This document shows positions 7,644-16,445 of a stretch of DNA of 46,090 nucleotides, piece after piece. Below the pieces are notes generated by a model. That model searched no databases. It saw only the letters and a list, made by a program, of their open reading frames with translations, and was not told where the DNA came from. A program made the translations under genes and the position numbers. The stretch is from Pseudomonas asplenii (GTDB lineage: Bacteria > Pseudomonadota > Gammaproteobacteria > Pseudomonadales > Pseudomonadaceae), in assembly GCF_001293465.1 (NCBI RefSeq), contig NZ_JSYZ01000022.1, positions 1-46,090 on the forward strand, read 5' to 3'. Numbering within the stretch: the stretch's first letter is position 1; the number at the start of each line of letters is the position of its first letter.

Positions 7644-8996
7644 ATGAACAACAGTCGATTCGCAAGAACCGCTGCCTGGCTGGCTGTGCCGTGCCTGGTC
7701 GCGGCAGGCCTGCTGGCCTGGTACGTCACCCGCGAGCCCGCCTCGCCCCTGGAACACCAGCCACTGGCTGTGGCCGACATCGACCCGGCGCTGGTCAGCC
7801 GCGGCGAGTATGTCGCCCGCCTTGGCGACTGCGTGGCCTGCCACAGCGTGCCGGGTGGTGCGCCGTTCGCCGGCGGCCTGGAAATGGCCACGCCGCTGGG
7901 GGCGATCCATGCCACCAACGTCACCCCGGACCGGGACACCGGCATCGGCAACTACAGCCTGGCGGACTTCGACCGCGCCGTACGCCACGGTGTCGCGCCC
8001 GGCGGCCGGCGCCTGTACCCGGCGATGCCCTATCCGTCCTACGCCAAGCTCAGCGATGACGATGTCCGTGCGCTGTACGCGTTCTTCATGAAGGGCGTGG
8101 CGCCGGTGCAGCAGGCCAATGCCGAGAGCTCGATTCCCTGGCCTTTGAACCTGCGCTGGCCGATCGCCCTGTGGAACGCGGTGTTTACCGACTCAGTCCC
8201 CTACAGCGACAAACCGGCCCAGGACCCGCTGTGGAACCGCGGTGCCTACATTGTCCAGGGGGCCGGCCACTGCGGCAGTTGCCACACGCCACGGGGCCTG
8301 GCCTTCAACGAGAAGGCCCTGGACGAGTCCGGCGCGCCGTTCCTCGCCGGCGCCTTGCTCGATGGCTGGTACGCGCCGAGCCTGCGTGCCGATCGCAACA
8401 CCGGCCTGGGCCGCTGGAGCGAACCGGAGATCGTGCAGTTCCTCAAGACCGGTCGCAACCGGCACGCGGTGGTGTTCGGCTCGATGACCGAGGCGTTCAA
8501 CAACTCCACGCAGTTCATGAGCGATGACGACCTGGCGGCGATCGCCCGTTACCTCCACTCGCTGCCCGGCGACCGCCAGCGCGATGGCGAGCCCTGGCAG
8601 TACCAGGCGACCTCGGCGGCGGCGTCCCCACAGAAACCGGGGGCCCAGACCTACGTGACCCGCTGCGCGTCCTGCCACGGCCTGGACGGCAAGGGCCAGC
8701 CCGAGTCGATGCCGCCGCTGGCCGGCGCGACATCCGTGTTGGCCGCCGAGAGTGCCTCGGCGATCAACATCACCCTCAACGGTTCGCAACGGGTGGTCGC
8801 CGCCGGGGTGCCGGACGCCTACCGCATGCCGGCGTTCCGCGAGCAACTGTCGGACCAGCAGATCGCCGAGGTGCTGAGCTTCGTGCGCAGCACCTGGGGC
8901 AACCAGGCCGGGGCGGTGGATGCGCAGGCGGTGGGCAAGCTGCGCGGGCACACCGATCCGGCCAGCAGCAGCCCGATCATTCTGCACATGCGCTGA
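7644..8996 (+). CDS. Membrane-anchored triheme c-type cytochrome
   Basis: Predicted 450-residue cytochrome. An N-terminal hydrophobic segment (about residues 9-27) acts as signal or anchor. Three CXXCH heme sites are visible: CVACH at 63-67, CGSCH at 210-214 and CASCH at 341-345. This is the cytochrome subunit type found with membrane-bound alcohol dehydrogenases and with IorAB-type molybdenum hydroxylases, where it accepts electrons in the periplasm and feeds the respiratory chain. ATG 7644 follows GGAG. Position directly after the molybdopterin subunit supports that partnership. Confidence 0.93.
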   Translation: MNNSRFARTAAWLAVPCLVAAGLLAWYVTREPASPLEHQPLAVADIDPALVSRGEYVARLGDCVACHSVPGGAPFAGGLEMATPLGAIHATNVTPDRDTGIGNYSLADFDRAVRHGVAPGGRRLYPAMPYPSYAKLSDDDVRALYAFFMKGVAPVQQANAESSIPWPLNLRWPIALWNAVFTDSVPYSDKPAQDPLWNRGAYIVQGAGHCGSCHTPRGLAFNEKALDESGAPFLAGALLDGWYAPSLRADRNTGLGRWSEPEIVQFLKTGRNRHAVVFGSMTEAFNNSTQFMSDDDLAAIARYLHSLPGDRQRDGEPWQYQATSAAASPQKPGAQTYVTRCASCHGLDGKGQPESMPPLAGATSVLAAESASAINITLNGSQRVVAAGVPDAYRMPAFREQLSDQQIAEVLSFVRSTWGNQAGAVDAQAVGKLRGHTDPASSSPIILHMR

Positions 8997-9007
8997 AGGA
9001 GGCCCGG

Positions 9008-10027
9008 ATGGAAAGCATCGACCTGCTGGTCCTGCGCACGGCGCGGGACTGGCTTGCCGCCGGCGAGCGCGTGTTGCTCGCCACCGTGGCGCGCACCTGG
9101 GGTTCGTCGCCACGGCCGGTGGGCTCGATGATGGCGCTGCGCAACGATGGGCGGGTGGTGGGCAGCGTGTCCGGTGGCTGTATCGAGGACGACCTGATCC
9201 ACCGCTACACCACGGCCCATGGCGGCAGTGGTATGGGCGAGGGGCCGGTCGAGGTGGTGCGCTATGGCGTCACGGCCGATGAGGCCCATCGCTTCGGCCT
9301 GCCCTGTGGCGGTACGCTGGAGCTGGTCCTGGAATTCAGGCCGGACCTGCAGTCGCTGGACGAGTTGTTGACGCAGCTCGACGCCGGTCGCCTGGTGCGC
9401 CGCTGCCTGGCGGTGGCCTCCAACGCGGTGACCCTTGCCGCCACCGCGACGCCGGAGCAGTTCAGCTTCGATGGTCAACGGATGCTCAATACCCTTGGCC
9501 CCGGTTATCGGCTGCTGATGATCGGGGCCGGTGCGCTGGCCGAGTACCTGGCGACCATGGCGCTGTTCAACGGCTTCAAGGTCGCGGTCTGCGACCCGCG
9601 CCCGGAATACATCGAGACCTGGGCCGTGCCGGGTGTGGAACACCTCGTCGGCATGCCGGACGATGTCGTTCGCGATTTTGCCGTGGACCTGCGCACCGGC
9701 ATCGTCGCCCTCAGCCATGACCCCAAGCTCGATGACCTGGCCTTGCTCGAAGCCTTGCACAGCCCGGCGTTCTACATCGGCGCCATCGGTTCGCGGCGCA
9801 ACAGCCAGTTGCGCCGCGAGCGCCTGATCGAGCATTTCGGCGAGACCGAGGCCAGCCTCCAACGCCTGCACGGGCCTATCGGCCTGTACATCGGCAGCAA
9901 GACGCCGGCGGAGATCGCGGTGAGCGTGATGGCTGAGATTCTAGCGGCCAAGAATGGCATCGAGCTGCCCGACACCGTCACCGTCGCCCGGGCCAAGCAG
10001 GTGCACGAGCGCCTGTCCTCGGCGTAG
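9008..10027 (+). CDS. XdhC/CoxI family molybdenum-enzyme maturation factor
   Basis: Predicted 339-residue protein. The N-terminal XdhC/CoxI motif is clear (TWGSSPRPVGSMM, then GSVSGGCIEDDL) and a C-terminal Rossmann-like XdhC_C domain starts near residue 165 (YRLLMIGAGALAEYLA) and contains FYIGAIGSRRNSQLRRERL. Family members bind molybdenum cofactor and help insert the modified cofactor into xanthine-dehydrogenase-like enzymes. A strong GGAGG site precedes ATG 9008 and the gene is 11 bases after the cytochrome, so it is the last gene of this operon. Confidence 0.92.
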   Translation: MESIDLLVLRTARDWLAAGERVLLATVARTWGSSPRPVGSMMALRNDGRVVGSVSGGCIEDDLIHRYTTAHGGSGMGEGPVEVVRYGVTADEAHRFGLPCGGTLELVLEFRPDLQSLDELLTQLDAGRLVRRCLAVASNAVTLAATATPEQFSFDGQRMLNTLGPGYRLLMIGAGALAEYLATMALFNGFKVAVCDPRPEYIETWAVPGVEHLVGMPDDVVRDFAVDLRTGIVALSHDPKLDDLALLEALHSPAFYIGAIGSRRNSQLRRERLIEHFGETEASLQRLHGPIGLYIGSKTPAEIAVSVMAEILAAKNGIELPDTVTVARAKQVHERLSSA

Positions 10028-10192
10028 CGCCGCAGCGCGCATCAGCGCATGCGCAACCGCTCCAGCACCACAACTGACCCAGGTGTTGGCCGAGTGCGTC
10101 GGCGTCGAGGCCGGTGCGAGAGCAAGGGACGCGCTGGCGCAGGTGAGTCGGCGCTGAACAGGCCGTGACGCTGGCGGGGAGGATGGTTTGCC

Positions 10193-10224
10193 GCCCAAGG
10201 CCGCCGGTTCAGGCAGCCTTGGGC
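10193..10224. terminator. Stem-loop between convergent operons
   Basis: GCCCAAGGC (10193-10201) and GCCTTGGGC (10216-10224) form a perfect 9-bp stem, lengthened imperfectly by flanking TTGC/GCAAG. It lies between the ends of the XdhC-like gene and the transketolase gene and could stop transcription from both sides. No T-run follows, so this is a candidate only. Confidence 0.45.
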
Positions 10225-10236
10225 AAGCCTTCACGA

Positions 10237-11244
10237 CTACAGCCAGGCCTTGATCTGGGCACTCACCGCGTCAGTGGAAATACCATAGCGATCATGCAGC
10301 GTCGGCAACGCCCCGGCATCGAGGAAGGCATCCGGCAGGGCGATCTGCCGGAAGGTCGGGGTGACGCCATTGCGCAGTAGCAGGCCGGCCACGGCCTCGC
10401 CCAGCCCGCCGATGATCGAATGGTTCTCCGCCGTCACCACCAGCCGCCCCGGCTTGCGCGCTTCGGCGAGAATGGTCTGCTCGTCGAGAGGCTTGATGGT
10501 CGGCACGTGCAGTACGGCCACGTCGACACCGTCGGCCTGCAGTTTCTGCGCCGCTTCCAGCGAGCGCATGGTCATCAGCCCGGTGGAAATGATCAGCACA
10601 TCGTTGCCGGTGCGCAGGGTCTTGGCCTTGCCGATCTCGAACCGGTAGCCGTACTCGTCCAGCACCAGCGGTACGTTGCCGCGCAACAGACGCATGTACA
10701 CCGGGCCCTGGTGGGCGGCGATGGCCGGTACCGCCTGTTCGATTTCCAGGGCGTCGCAGGGGTCGATGATCATCAGGTTCGGCATGGCCCGGAAAATCGC
10801 CAGATCGTCCGTAGCCTGGTGGCTTGGCCCGTAGCCGGTGGTCAGCCCCGGCAGGCCGCAGACGATCTTGACGTTGAGGTTTTCCTCGGCGATCGCCATG
10901 CAGATGAAGTCATAGGCCCGGCGCGAGGCGAACACCGCATAGGTGGTCGCGAACGGTATGCAGCCTTCGCGGGCCATGCCGGCGGCGGCGCTCATCAGCA
11001 GCTGTTCGGCCATGCCCATCTGGTAGAAACGCTCCGGGTGGGCCTTGGCGAAAATGTGCAGGTCGGTGTACTTGGACAGGTCCGCCGACAGGCCGACGAT
11101 CTCCGGGCGCTGCTCGGCCAGGGCCGCCAGCGCGTGACCGAACGGCGCCGAGCGGGTGGCCTGGCCTTCGGCGGCGATGGACGCGATCATCGCCGAGGTG
11201 GTCAGGCGCTTCTTGGCGGTTTGAGGGGTGTTTGCGGTGCTCAT
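10237..11244 (-). CDS. Transketolase C-terminal subunit
   Basis: Predicted 335-residue half-transketolase with the pyrimidine-binding ThDP domain and the C-terminal transketolase domain. E80 in FYQMGMAEQLLMSAAAGMA is the expected glutamate that activates the cofactor. It needs the separately encoded N-terminal subunit, whose gene overlaps by four bases (ATGA), so the pair is translated together. ATG 11244 is chosen at that overlap; the frame stays open further upstream, but that part is antisense-like read-through of the neighbour. The pair transfers a two-carbon ketol unit; the sugar is not known. Confidence 0.92.
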   Translation of the reverse strand: MSTANTPQTAKKRLTTSAMIASIAAEGQATRSAPFGHALAALAEQRPEIVGLSADLSKYTDLHIFAKAHPERFYQMGMAEQLLMSAAAGMAREGCIPFATTYAVFASRRAYDFICMAIAEENLNVKIVCGLPGLTTGYGPSHQATDDLAIFRAMPNLMIIDPCDALEIEQAVPAIAAHQGPVYMRLLRGNVPLVLDEYGYRFEIGKAKTLRTGNDVLIISTGLMTMRSLEAAQKLQADGVDVAVLHVPTIKPLDEQTILAEARKPGRLVVTAENHSIIGGLGEAVAGLLLRNGVTPTFRQIALPDAFLDAGALPTLHDRYGISTDAVSAQIKAWL

Positions 11245-12089
11245 GCGGTTCTCCCGACCTGAAGGTTTTGCAGTGCCAGATCCCATTCGTTTTCGTCGAC
11301 GCGGATGAAGTGGGTTTTCTCCCGGGATTCGAGGAAGTCCACGCCCTTGCCCATGCGCGTATCGCAGATGATCACCCGTGGCTGTGGCCCGGCGTGCTGG
11401 CGGGCGGCATCGAAGGCGGCGACCAGCGCCGGGATATCGTTGCCGTCGACCCGCTGGGTGAACCAGCCGAAGGCCTGCCAGCGATCGACGATGGGTTCGA
11501 AGGCCAGCACTTCGCTGGAGTGCCCATCGGCCTGCTGGTTGTTGACGTCGATGATCGCGATCAGGTTGTCCAGCTTCCAGTGCGAGGCCGACATGGCCGC
11601 TTCCCAGGTCGAACCTTCGTTCAGCTCGCCGTCGGACAGCAGGTTGTAGACGAACGCGTCGGACCCTTTGCGCTTGAGGCCCAGGCAGGCACCGACCGCG
11701 ATGCCCAGGCCGTGACCGAGGGAACCGCCGGTGATTTCCATACCCGGCGTGTAGGCCGCCATGCCCGACATCGGCAGGCGGCTGTCGTCCGAACCGTAGG
11801 TTTCCAGCTCGTCCAGGGGAATCACCTCGGCCTCGATCAGCGCCGCGTAGAGGGCGATGGCGTAATGGCCGATCGACAGGTAGAAACGGTCGCGCTGCTC
11901 CCACTCGGGGTCGTGCGGCTGATAGCGCAGGGCATGGAAGTAGGACACGGCCAGCAGGTCGGCAGCGCCCAGGGCCTGGCCGACATAACCCTGGCCCTGG
12001 ACCTGGCCCATGCGCAGGGCATGGCGACGGATGTTGTAGGCGCGTTCGGCAAGCGAGGGCGCCGTGGTAGAGGATGAATGCACACTCAT
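11241..12089 (-). CDS. Transketolase N-terminal subunit
   Basis: Predicted 282-residue half-transketolase with the pyrophosphate-binding ThDP domain. The ThDP motif begins S152-D153-G154-E155 and ends N183-N184 (SDGELNEG ... IIDVNN). H75 (LSIGHY) and H126 (GSLGHG) fit conserved active-site histidines. A GGAG ribosome site precedes ATG 12089. It is 18 bases after the MFS gene in one operon with the SDR. Split transketolases in bacteria often belong to dedicated sugar or sulfosugar pathways rather than to the pentose phosphate pathway. Confidence 0.92.
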   Translation of the reverse strand: MSVHSSSTTAPSLAERAYNIRRHALRMGQVQGQGYVGQALGAADLLAVSYFHALRYQPHDPEWEQRDRFYLSIGHYAIALYAALIEAEVIPLDELETYGSDDSRLPMSGMAAYTPGMEITGGSLGHGLGIAVGACLGLKRKGSDAFVYNLLSDGELNEGSTWEAAMSASHWKLDNLIAIIDVNNQQADGHSSEVLAFEPIVDRWQAFGWFTQRVDGNDIPALVAAFDAARQHAGPQPRVIICDTRMGKGVDFLESREKTHFIRVDENEWDLALQNLQVGRTA

Positions 12090-12107
12090 GGTGATGACTC
12101 CGGGAAC

Positions 12108-13406
12108 TTAACGGTTGACCTGGGCGGCCGGGATGCGCAGGACCAGCGTGGCGCCGAACAGCAGCACACCGGTGATCAGGTACATGCCAAGGGCGCTGGA
12201 CCCGGTCGAGGTGGTGATCCAGCCGATCAGATAGGGTGAGCAGAAGCCCGCGAGGTTGGCGAAGCTATTGATGCCGGCGATACCGGCGGCGGCCGAGACC
12301 CCGCCCAGCAGCGTGGTGGGCAGCATCCAGAACAGCGAGGACGCCGACAGCACGCCCGCGGCGGCCAGGCACAGGCTGAGCATCGAGAGCGGCAGGTTGC
12401 CGCCCAGCAGGGCCGCGAGGGTCAGCCCGAGGGCGCCGGCAATCATCGGCAGCACCAGGTGCCAGCGACGTTCCTGGTGACGGTCGCCGCTACGCCCCAT
12501 CAGCAGCATCGCGACAATGGCGCAGAGGTACGGCAGGCTGGTCAGCAGGCCGATGTGCAGGGGATCGGAAACCCCGGCGTTGCGCACCAGCGTCGGCAGC
12601 CAGAAGGTAATCGCGTACTGGCCCATGACCACGCAGAAGTAGATGCCCGCGAGCAGCCACAGGCGGCGGTCGCGAACGAACTCCCGGGCCGAGGCGTGGG
12701 TGACCTTGCGGCTGTTGTCCTCGGCCAGTTCGCGGTTGACCAGGGCCTTTTCCTCGTCGGTGAGCCAGGTCGCCTGGTGCACGCCGTCCTTGAGATAGCT
12801 CAGCACCAGCAGGCCGACGATCACGGTCGGCAGCGCCTCGATGACGAACATCCATTGCCATCCGGCCCAGCCGTGCACGCCGGCGAAGTGGTTCATGATC
12901 CAGCCCGACAGCGGGCCACCGATCATGCCCGACAGGGGGATGGCGACGAACCACAGCACGGTCATTCTGGCCCGGCGGTAGGAGGGGAACCAATAGGTCA
13001 GGTACAGCAGCAGACCGGGGGCAAGGCCGGCTTCGGCGACACCCAGGAGAAAGCGCAGGGCGTAGAACTGCCAGGCGGTTTCGACGAAGGCGAACAGGGC
13101 GGAAATGAGGCCCCAGGAGATCATGATCCGGGCGATCCAGCGGCGGGCGCCGACACGGTGCAGGATCAGGTTGCTGGGCACTTCGCAGAGAAAATAACCG
13201 AGGAAGAAGATGCCGGCACCGAGGCCGTAGACCGTTTCGCTCAGGGCCAGGTCGTTCATCATCTGCAGCTTGGCGAAACCGACGTTGACGCGGTCGAGGT
13301 AGGCGCACAGGTAGCACAGCATGAGAAACGGCATGAGCCGCCAGGCGGTCTTGCGATAGGCAGTGGAGCGGACGGACACGGCCGCCTCCAGGGAGAGGGT
13401 ACTCAT
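12108..13406 (-). CDS. MFS transporter, anion:cation symporter (ACS) type
   Basis: Predicted 432-residue inner-membrane transporter with about 12 membrane segments. The start (LMPFLMLCYLCAYLDRVNVGFAKL) is characteristic of the ACS group, which imports sugar acids, phthalate, tartrate and related organic anions. It lies between the SDR (86-base gap) and the transketolase pair in one minus-strand operon, so it probably imports the compound those enzymes process. Confidence 0.9.
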   Translation of the reverse strand: MSTLSLEAAVSVRSTAYRKTAWRLMPFLMLCYLCAYLDRVNVGFAKLQMMNDLALSETVYGLGAGIFFLGYFLCEVPSNLILHRVGARRWIARIMISWGLISALFAFVETAWQFYALRFLLGVAEAGLAPGLLLYLTYWFPSYRRARMTVLWFVAIPLSGMIGGPLSGWIMNHFAGVHGWAGWQWMFVIEALPTVIVGLLVLSYLKDGVHQATWLTDEEKALVNRELAEDNSRKVTHASAREFVRDRRLWLLAGIYFCVVMGQYAITFWLPTLVRNAGVSDPLHIGLLTSLPYLCAIVAMLLMGRSGDRHQERRWHLVLPMIAGALGLTLAALLGGNLPLSMLSLCLAAAGVLSASSLFWMLPTTLLGGVSAAAGIAGINSFANLAGFCSPYLIGWITTSTGSSALGMYLITGVLLFGATLVLRIPAAQVNR

Positions 13407-13492
13407 GAGGGTCTGATCTCTTGTTGTTATGGGCCGCGCGGGGCTGCCCTGGATTCAGAACAACGCCAGCCGCCGGGCCGGCGTGAGGCTCA

Positions 13493-14242
13493 TCAGTGAA
13501 TCAACATGCCGCCGTTCACATCCAGCGTAATACCGGTCAGGTAGGACGACAGGTCGCTGACCAGGAAGAGGGCGGCATTGGCCACGTCCCCGGCTTCGCC
13601 GAGGCGGCCCAGCGGAATGCCTTCGATGATCGCGTGGCGGCGCTCGTCCTGCATCAGGCCGCCGGTGATGTCGGTGTGAATCAGCCCGGGGGCGATCGAA
13701 TTGACGCGCACGTTGTGCGGCCCCAGTTCGCGGGCCATGGCCTTGGCCAGGCCGAGCACGCCGGCTTTCGCGGCACTGTAGTGCGGGCCGCCGAAGATGC
13801 CGCCGCCACGCTGCGCCGACACCGACGACATGCAGACGATGCTGCCGAACCTCTGTTCGCGCATCAGCGGAATGACCGCCTGGGACATCAGCAGGGTGCC
13901 GCGCAGGCTGACGTCGAGCACCTTGTCGTAGTCGCTGTGGCGGATGTCCATGATTTTCAGCGGCTGGGTGATGCCGGCGTTGTTGACCAGGCCATCGATG
14001 CGGCCGTAGTGCTCGATGACCCGGCCCACGGCCTTGTTCACCTGGGCTTCGTCGGCCACGTTGGCGGCCAGGCCGAGATGGCCTTCGCCCAGCTCCGCGG
14101 CGGCTTGGCGGGCGGCGGCTTCGTCCAGGTCGAGGATGACGACACGGGCGCCGTGGGCGGCGAAGGTGCTGGCGGTGGCCCGGCCGATACCGCGGGCAGA
14201 GGCGGCACCGGTGATGAGGATGACTTTGTCTTGCAGCAGCAT
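13493..14242 (-). CDS. SDR family NAD(P)-dependent oxidoreductase
   Basis: Predicted 249-residue short-chain dehydrogenase, first gene of the transketolase operon. The nucleotide-binding loop TGAASARGIG (11-20) carries two extra residues compared with the common TGxxxGIG. NNAG is at 87-90, and S142, Y155 and K159 (HYSAAKA) form the catalytic set. An acidic D38 in VILDLD suggests NAD preference. With the transporter and transketolase it may oxidise an imported polyol or sugar to a ketose that the transketolase then cleaves; this is inferred. Confidence 0.92.
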   Translation of the reverse strand: MLLQDKVILITGAASARGIGRATASTFAAHGARVVILDLDEAAARQAAAELGEGHLGLAANVADEAQVNKAVGRVIEHYGRIDGLVNNAGITQPLKIMDIRHSDYDKVLDVSLRGTLLMSQAVIPLMREQRFGSIVCMSSVSAQRGGGIFGGPHYSAAKAGVLGLAKAMARELGPHNVRVNSIAPGLIHTDITGGLMQDERRHAIIEGIPLGRLGEAGDVANAALFLVSDLSSYLTGITLDVNGGMLIH

Positions 14243-14340
14243 GAGGAGAACCCCTGATTGTTTTTATGGAGTCGATCCGGCAGATCGATGGGCGCAGCTT
14301 GGTCCTCGGCCGAAACGTGAGCAATAACGCAAAAATCATT

Positions 14341-14365
14341 GAGTGCTGAAGAAAATTCAGCACTC
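14341..14365. promoter_or_regulatory. Perfect dyad, probable LysR operator
   Basis: GAGTGCTGAA (14341-14350) and TTCAGCACTC (14356-14365) form a perfect 10-bp inverted repeat with a 5-base spacer GAAAA. It contains a T-N11-A LysR box and sits in the divergent region between the SDR operon and the LysR gene, 25 bases upstream of ATG 14391. Confidence 0.7.
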
Positions 14366-14390
14366 GTCAGCCGATCGGCTTGGTGGTTGA

Positions 14391-15341
14391 ATGGAAAGCC
14401 ACAAAACATGCGGACCCCTTGCCATGCGCTCTCTCGACGATACGGCGCCGCCCCTTCCACCGCTGAGGGCTATTCAGGCCTTCGAGCAGGCTGCGCGCTT
14501 CGGCAACGTCGCCCGCGCGGCCGAGGTGCTGGACCTCACGCCCTCGGCGGTCAGCCATCAACTGGCCAAACTGGAAGCCATGATCGGCCGCCAGCTGTTC
14601 GTGCGCGGGGCACGCGGCGTGACCCTGACGCCGGTGGGCGAACAGTACCTGAAGGAGGTGTCCGGCCTGCTGCACAGCCTGGCCGTGGCGACCGAACGGG
14701 CCAGCAGCGATGTCAGCCTGGACTGCCTGCGCCTGCATTCCGCGCCGAGCTTCGGCCTGCTCTGGTTGATGCCGCGTCTGGAGGCGTTCCGGGATGAACA
14801 CCCGGACATCCAGATCAACCTGTCGTGCTCCTACGAGTCCCTGCATTTCAGCCGCGACAAGATCGACGTGGACATCCGCCATGGCGAGCCCAACTGGCCC
14901 AGCTACGAAGTGCGCACCGTGCGCAACGAAACCTTCGAGGTGCTGGCGGCGCCGAAACTGCTGGCGCGACACCCGGTGAGCAGCGCCATGGACCTGCTGG
15001 ACCGCGAGCTGATTCTCTCCGAGGCCACCTTGCTCAGATGGCCGGCCTGGTTTGCCCAGCACGGCCTGGCCCGTCCGGAGAAACCCTACACGTTGAGTTT
15101 CGACCGTTCCTACATGACCCTGGAAGCGGCCAGCCATGGTCTGGGTTTTGCGTTGGAGAGCGCTTTGCTGGCGCGCAAGTACCTCGACTCCGGCGAACTG
15201 GTGAAGGTGTCACCCGAATCGCTGAGCGCCCCGGTGGCGGCTCATCATCTGGTGTTCCCCAAAGCCCATTCGAACTTCTCCCGGGTGCGGCGTTTCCTGC
15301 AGTGGATGGAGAAGGAGCTGGGACACGGCTTCGATTTCTGA
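14391..15341 (+). CDS. LysR family regulator (GcvA-like), divergent to the transketolase operon
   Basis: Predicted 316-residue regulator. The N-terminal winged helix-turn-helix (LRAIQAFEQAARFGNVARAA, LTPSAVSHQLAKLE) is followed by a LysR substrate-binding domain from about residue 100. Its length and the phrase SAVSHQLAKLE place it near the GcvA-like branch. ATG 14424 (MRSLDD) is an alternative start, 11 residues shorter, and would leave more room to the dyad at 14341-14365. Orientation and the dyad make it the likely regulator of the SDR-MFS-transketolase operon. Confidence 0.9.
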   Translation: MESHKTCGPLAMRSLDDTAPPLPPLRAIQAFEQAARFGNVARAAEVLDLTPSAVSHQLAKLEAMIGRQLFVRGARGVTLTPVGEQYLKEVSGLLHSLAVATERASSDVSLDCLRLHSAPSFGLLWLMPRLEAFRDEHPDIQINLSCSYESLHFSRDKIDVDIRHGEPNWPSYEVRTVRNETFEVLAAPKLLARHPVSSAMDLLDRELILSEATLLRWPAWFAQHGLARPEKPYTLSFDRSYMTLEAASHGLGFALESALLARKYLDSGELVKVSPESLSAPVAAHHLVFPKAHSNFSRVRRFLQWMEKELGHGFDF

Positions 15342-15369
15342 CGCGGGGCCGCGGTCGCCGCAACCCTGT

Positions 15370-16305
15370 TCAGGCCTTCTCGCGCCGCAGCGACAGGGGT
15401 GAAACGCCCAGCGTGCGCACGAACACCTCGCGCAGGTGTCGGCGGTCACGGAAACCATTCTCCCGGGCAATGACCTCCAGTGAATGCCGGCCCCGCTCGA
15501 TCATGTGGCGGGCCGACTCCACCCGCAGTTGTTCCACCGCCTTGGCCGGGGACAGCCCGGTTTCGGCGAGGAACACCCGGCTGAACTGGCGCGGGCTCAG
15601 GTGCACGGTAGCGGCCAGGGTTTCGAGGGTCAGGTCGCCGGCCAGGTTGGCGCGGGCGTGCTCCAGGGCCGCCTGCACGCGGTCGGACTTGGGCGCCAGC
15701 GCCAGCATGCGCGAATGCTGCGACTGGCCGCCGCTGCGCCGGTGATACATCACCAGCACCCGCGCCACCTGGGTGGCCAGCTCCGGGCCCAGGTCGTTTT
15801 CGACGATGCCCAGCGCCAGGTCCATGGCCGCGGTGAGGCCGGCCGAGGTCCAGACACCCTTGTCCTCGATGAAGATCCGGTCGACTTCCACCCGTGCCGC
15901 CGGGTAGCGCTGGCGCAGCGCATCGGCATACGCCCAGTGGGTGGTGACCCGCCGACCATCGAGCAGCCCGGCTTCGGCCAGCACGAACGAACCCGTGCAG
16001 AGCCCCACGGTGCGTCGGCAGTGTTCGGCGGACTCGCGCACGAATTGCAGCTGGGCCTGGCTGACCTCATGCGCCAGCGGGTCGACCACCCCGGAGACCA
16101 TCCACGTATCGGCGGCCTGGCCGTCAGCGCGTTCGGTGTCGACGACGGCGCCGATCGAGGAGCGGACCTGGCCGCCCTCCATCGAGTAATTGGTCAGTTG
16201 GTAGATGGGCTCCTGGGCCACCACGTTGGCGAACTCGAACACCGTCTGGGTGCCCAGCGCCATCACCTGAAAACCCTCGCTCAGCAGGTAGCCTATTCGA
16301 TGCAT
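15370..16305 (-). CDS. GlxA family transcriptional regulator (DJ-1/PfpI domain plus AraC HTH)
   Basis: Predicted 311-residue regulator. Residues about 1-170 form a DJ-1/PfpI-like domain with the nucleophile-elbow segment VGLCTGSFVLAEAGLLDG; the C-terminal AraC helix-turn-helix starts near 215 (LTLETLAATVHLSPRQFSRVF, LEVIARENGFRDRRHLREVF). Such proteins sense amines, amino-acid derivatives or electrophiles. It is divergent from the MDR gene over 140 bases, so it probably controls that gene. Confidence 0.92.
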   Translation of the reverse strand: MHRIGYLLSEGFQVMALGTQTVFEFANVVAQEPIYQLTNYSMEGGQVRSSIGAVVDTERADGQAADTWMVSGVVDPLAHEVSQAQLQFVRESAEHCRRTVGLCTGSFVLAEAGLLDGRRVTTHWAYADALRQRYPAARVEVDRIFIEDKGVWTSAGLTAAMDLALGIVENDLGPELATQVARVLVMYHRRSGGQSQHSRMLALAPKSDRVQAALEHARANLAGDLTLETLAATVHLSPRQFSRVFLAETGLSPAKAVEQLRVESARHMIERGRHSLEVIARENGFRDRRHLREVFVRTLGVSPLSLRREKA

Positions 16306-16332
16306 GTCCGTAATCGCCTGATGTCTAGAATC

Positions 16333-16349
16333 ATGACCCTATATGTCAT
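16333..16349. promoter_or_regulatory. Inverted repeat in the GlxA/MDR divergent region
   Basis: ATGAC (16333-16337) and GTCAT (16345-16349) flank a 7-base AT-rich spacer CCTATAT. It lies between the divergent GlxA-type regulator and MDR genes and could be an operator or part of a promoter. Short arms make this uncertain. Confidence 0.3.
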
Positions 16350-16445
16350 TTGTTTTCGGGTCAACGGACGGCACGATGATGGCCAGGAATCAGCCAACAG
16401 CCGCCTGCGGCTCATGAGCCGCGAGCCCAACGCAGGAGTACGTCA

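Noticed and set aside
6305..7951. 548-residue open frame opposite the molybdopterin subunit
   Set aside because: Antisense shadow of a strongly supported gene; composition rich in Arg, His, Gln and Gly with no recognisable domain.
9941..10234. Minus-strand 97-residue frame overlapping the XdhC-like gene end
   Set aside because: Mostly antisense to a supported gene, no ribosome site, and the sequence has no family resemblance.
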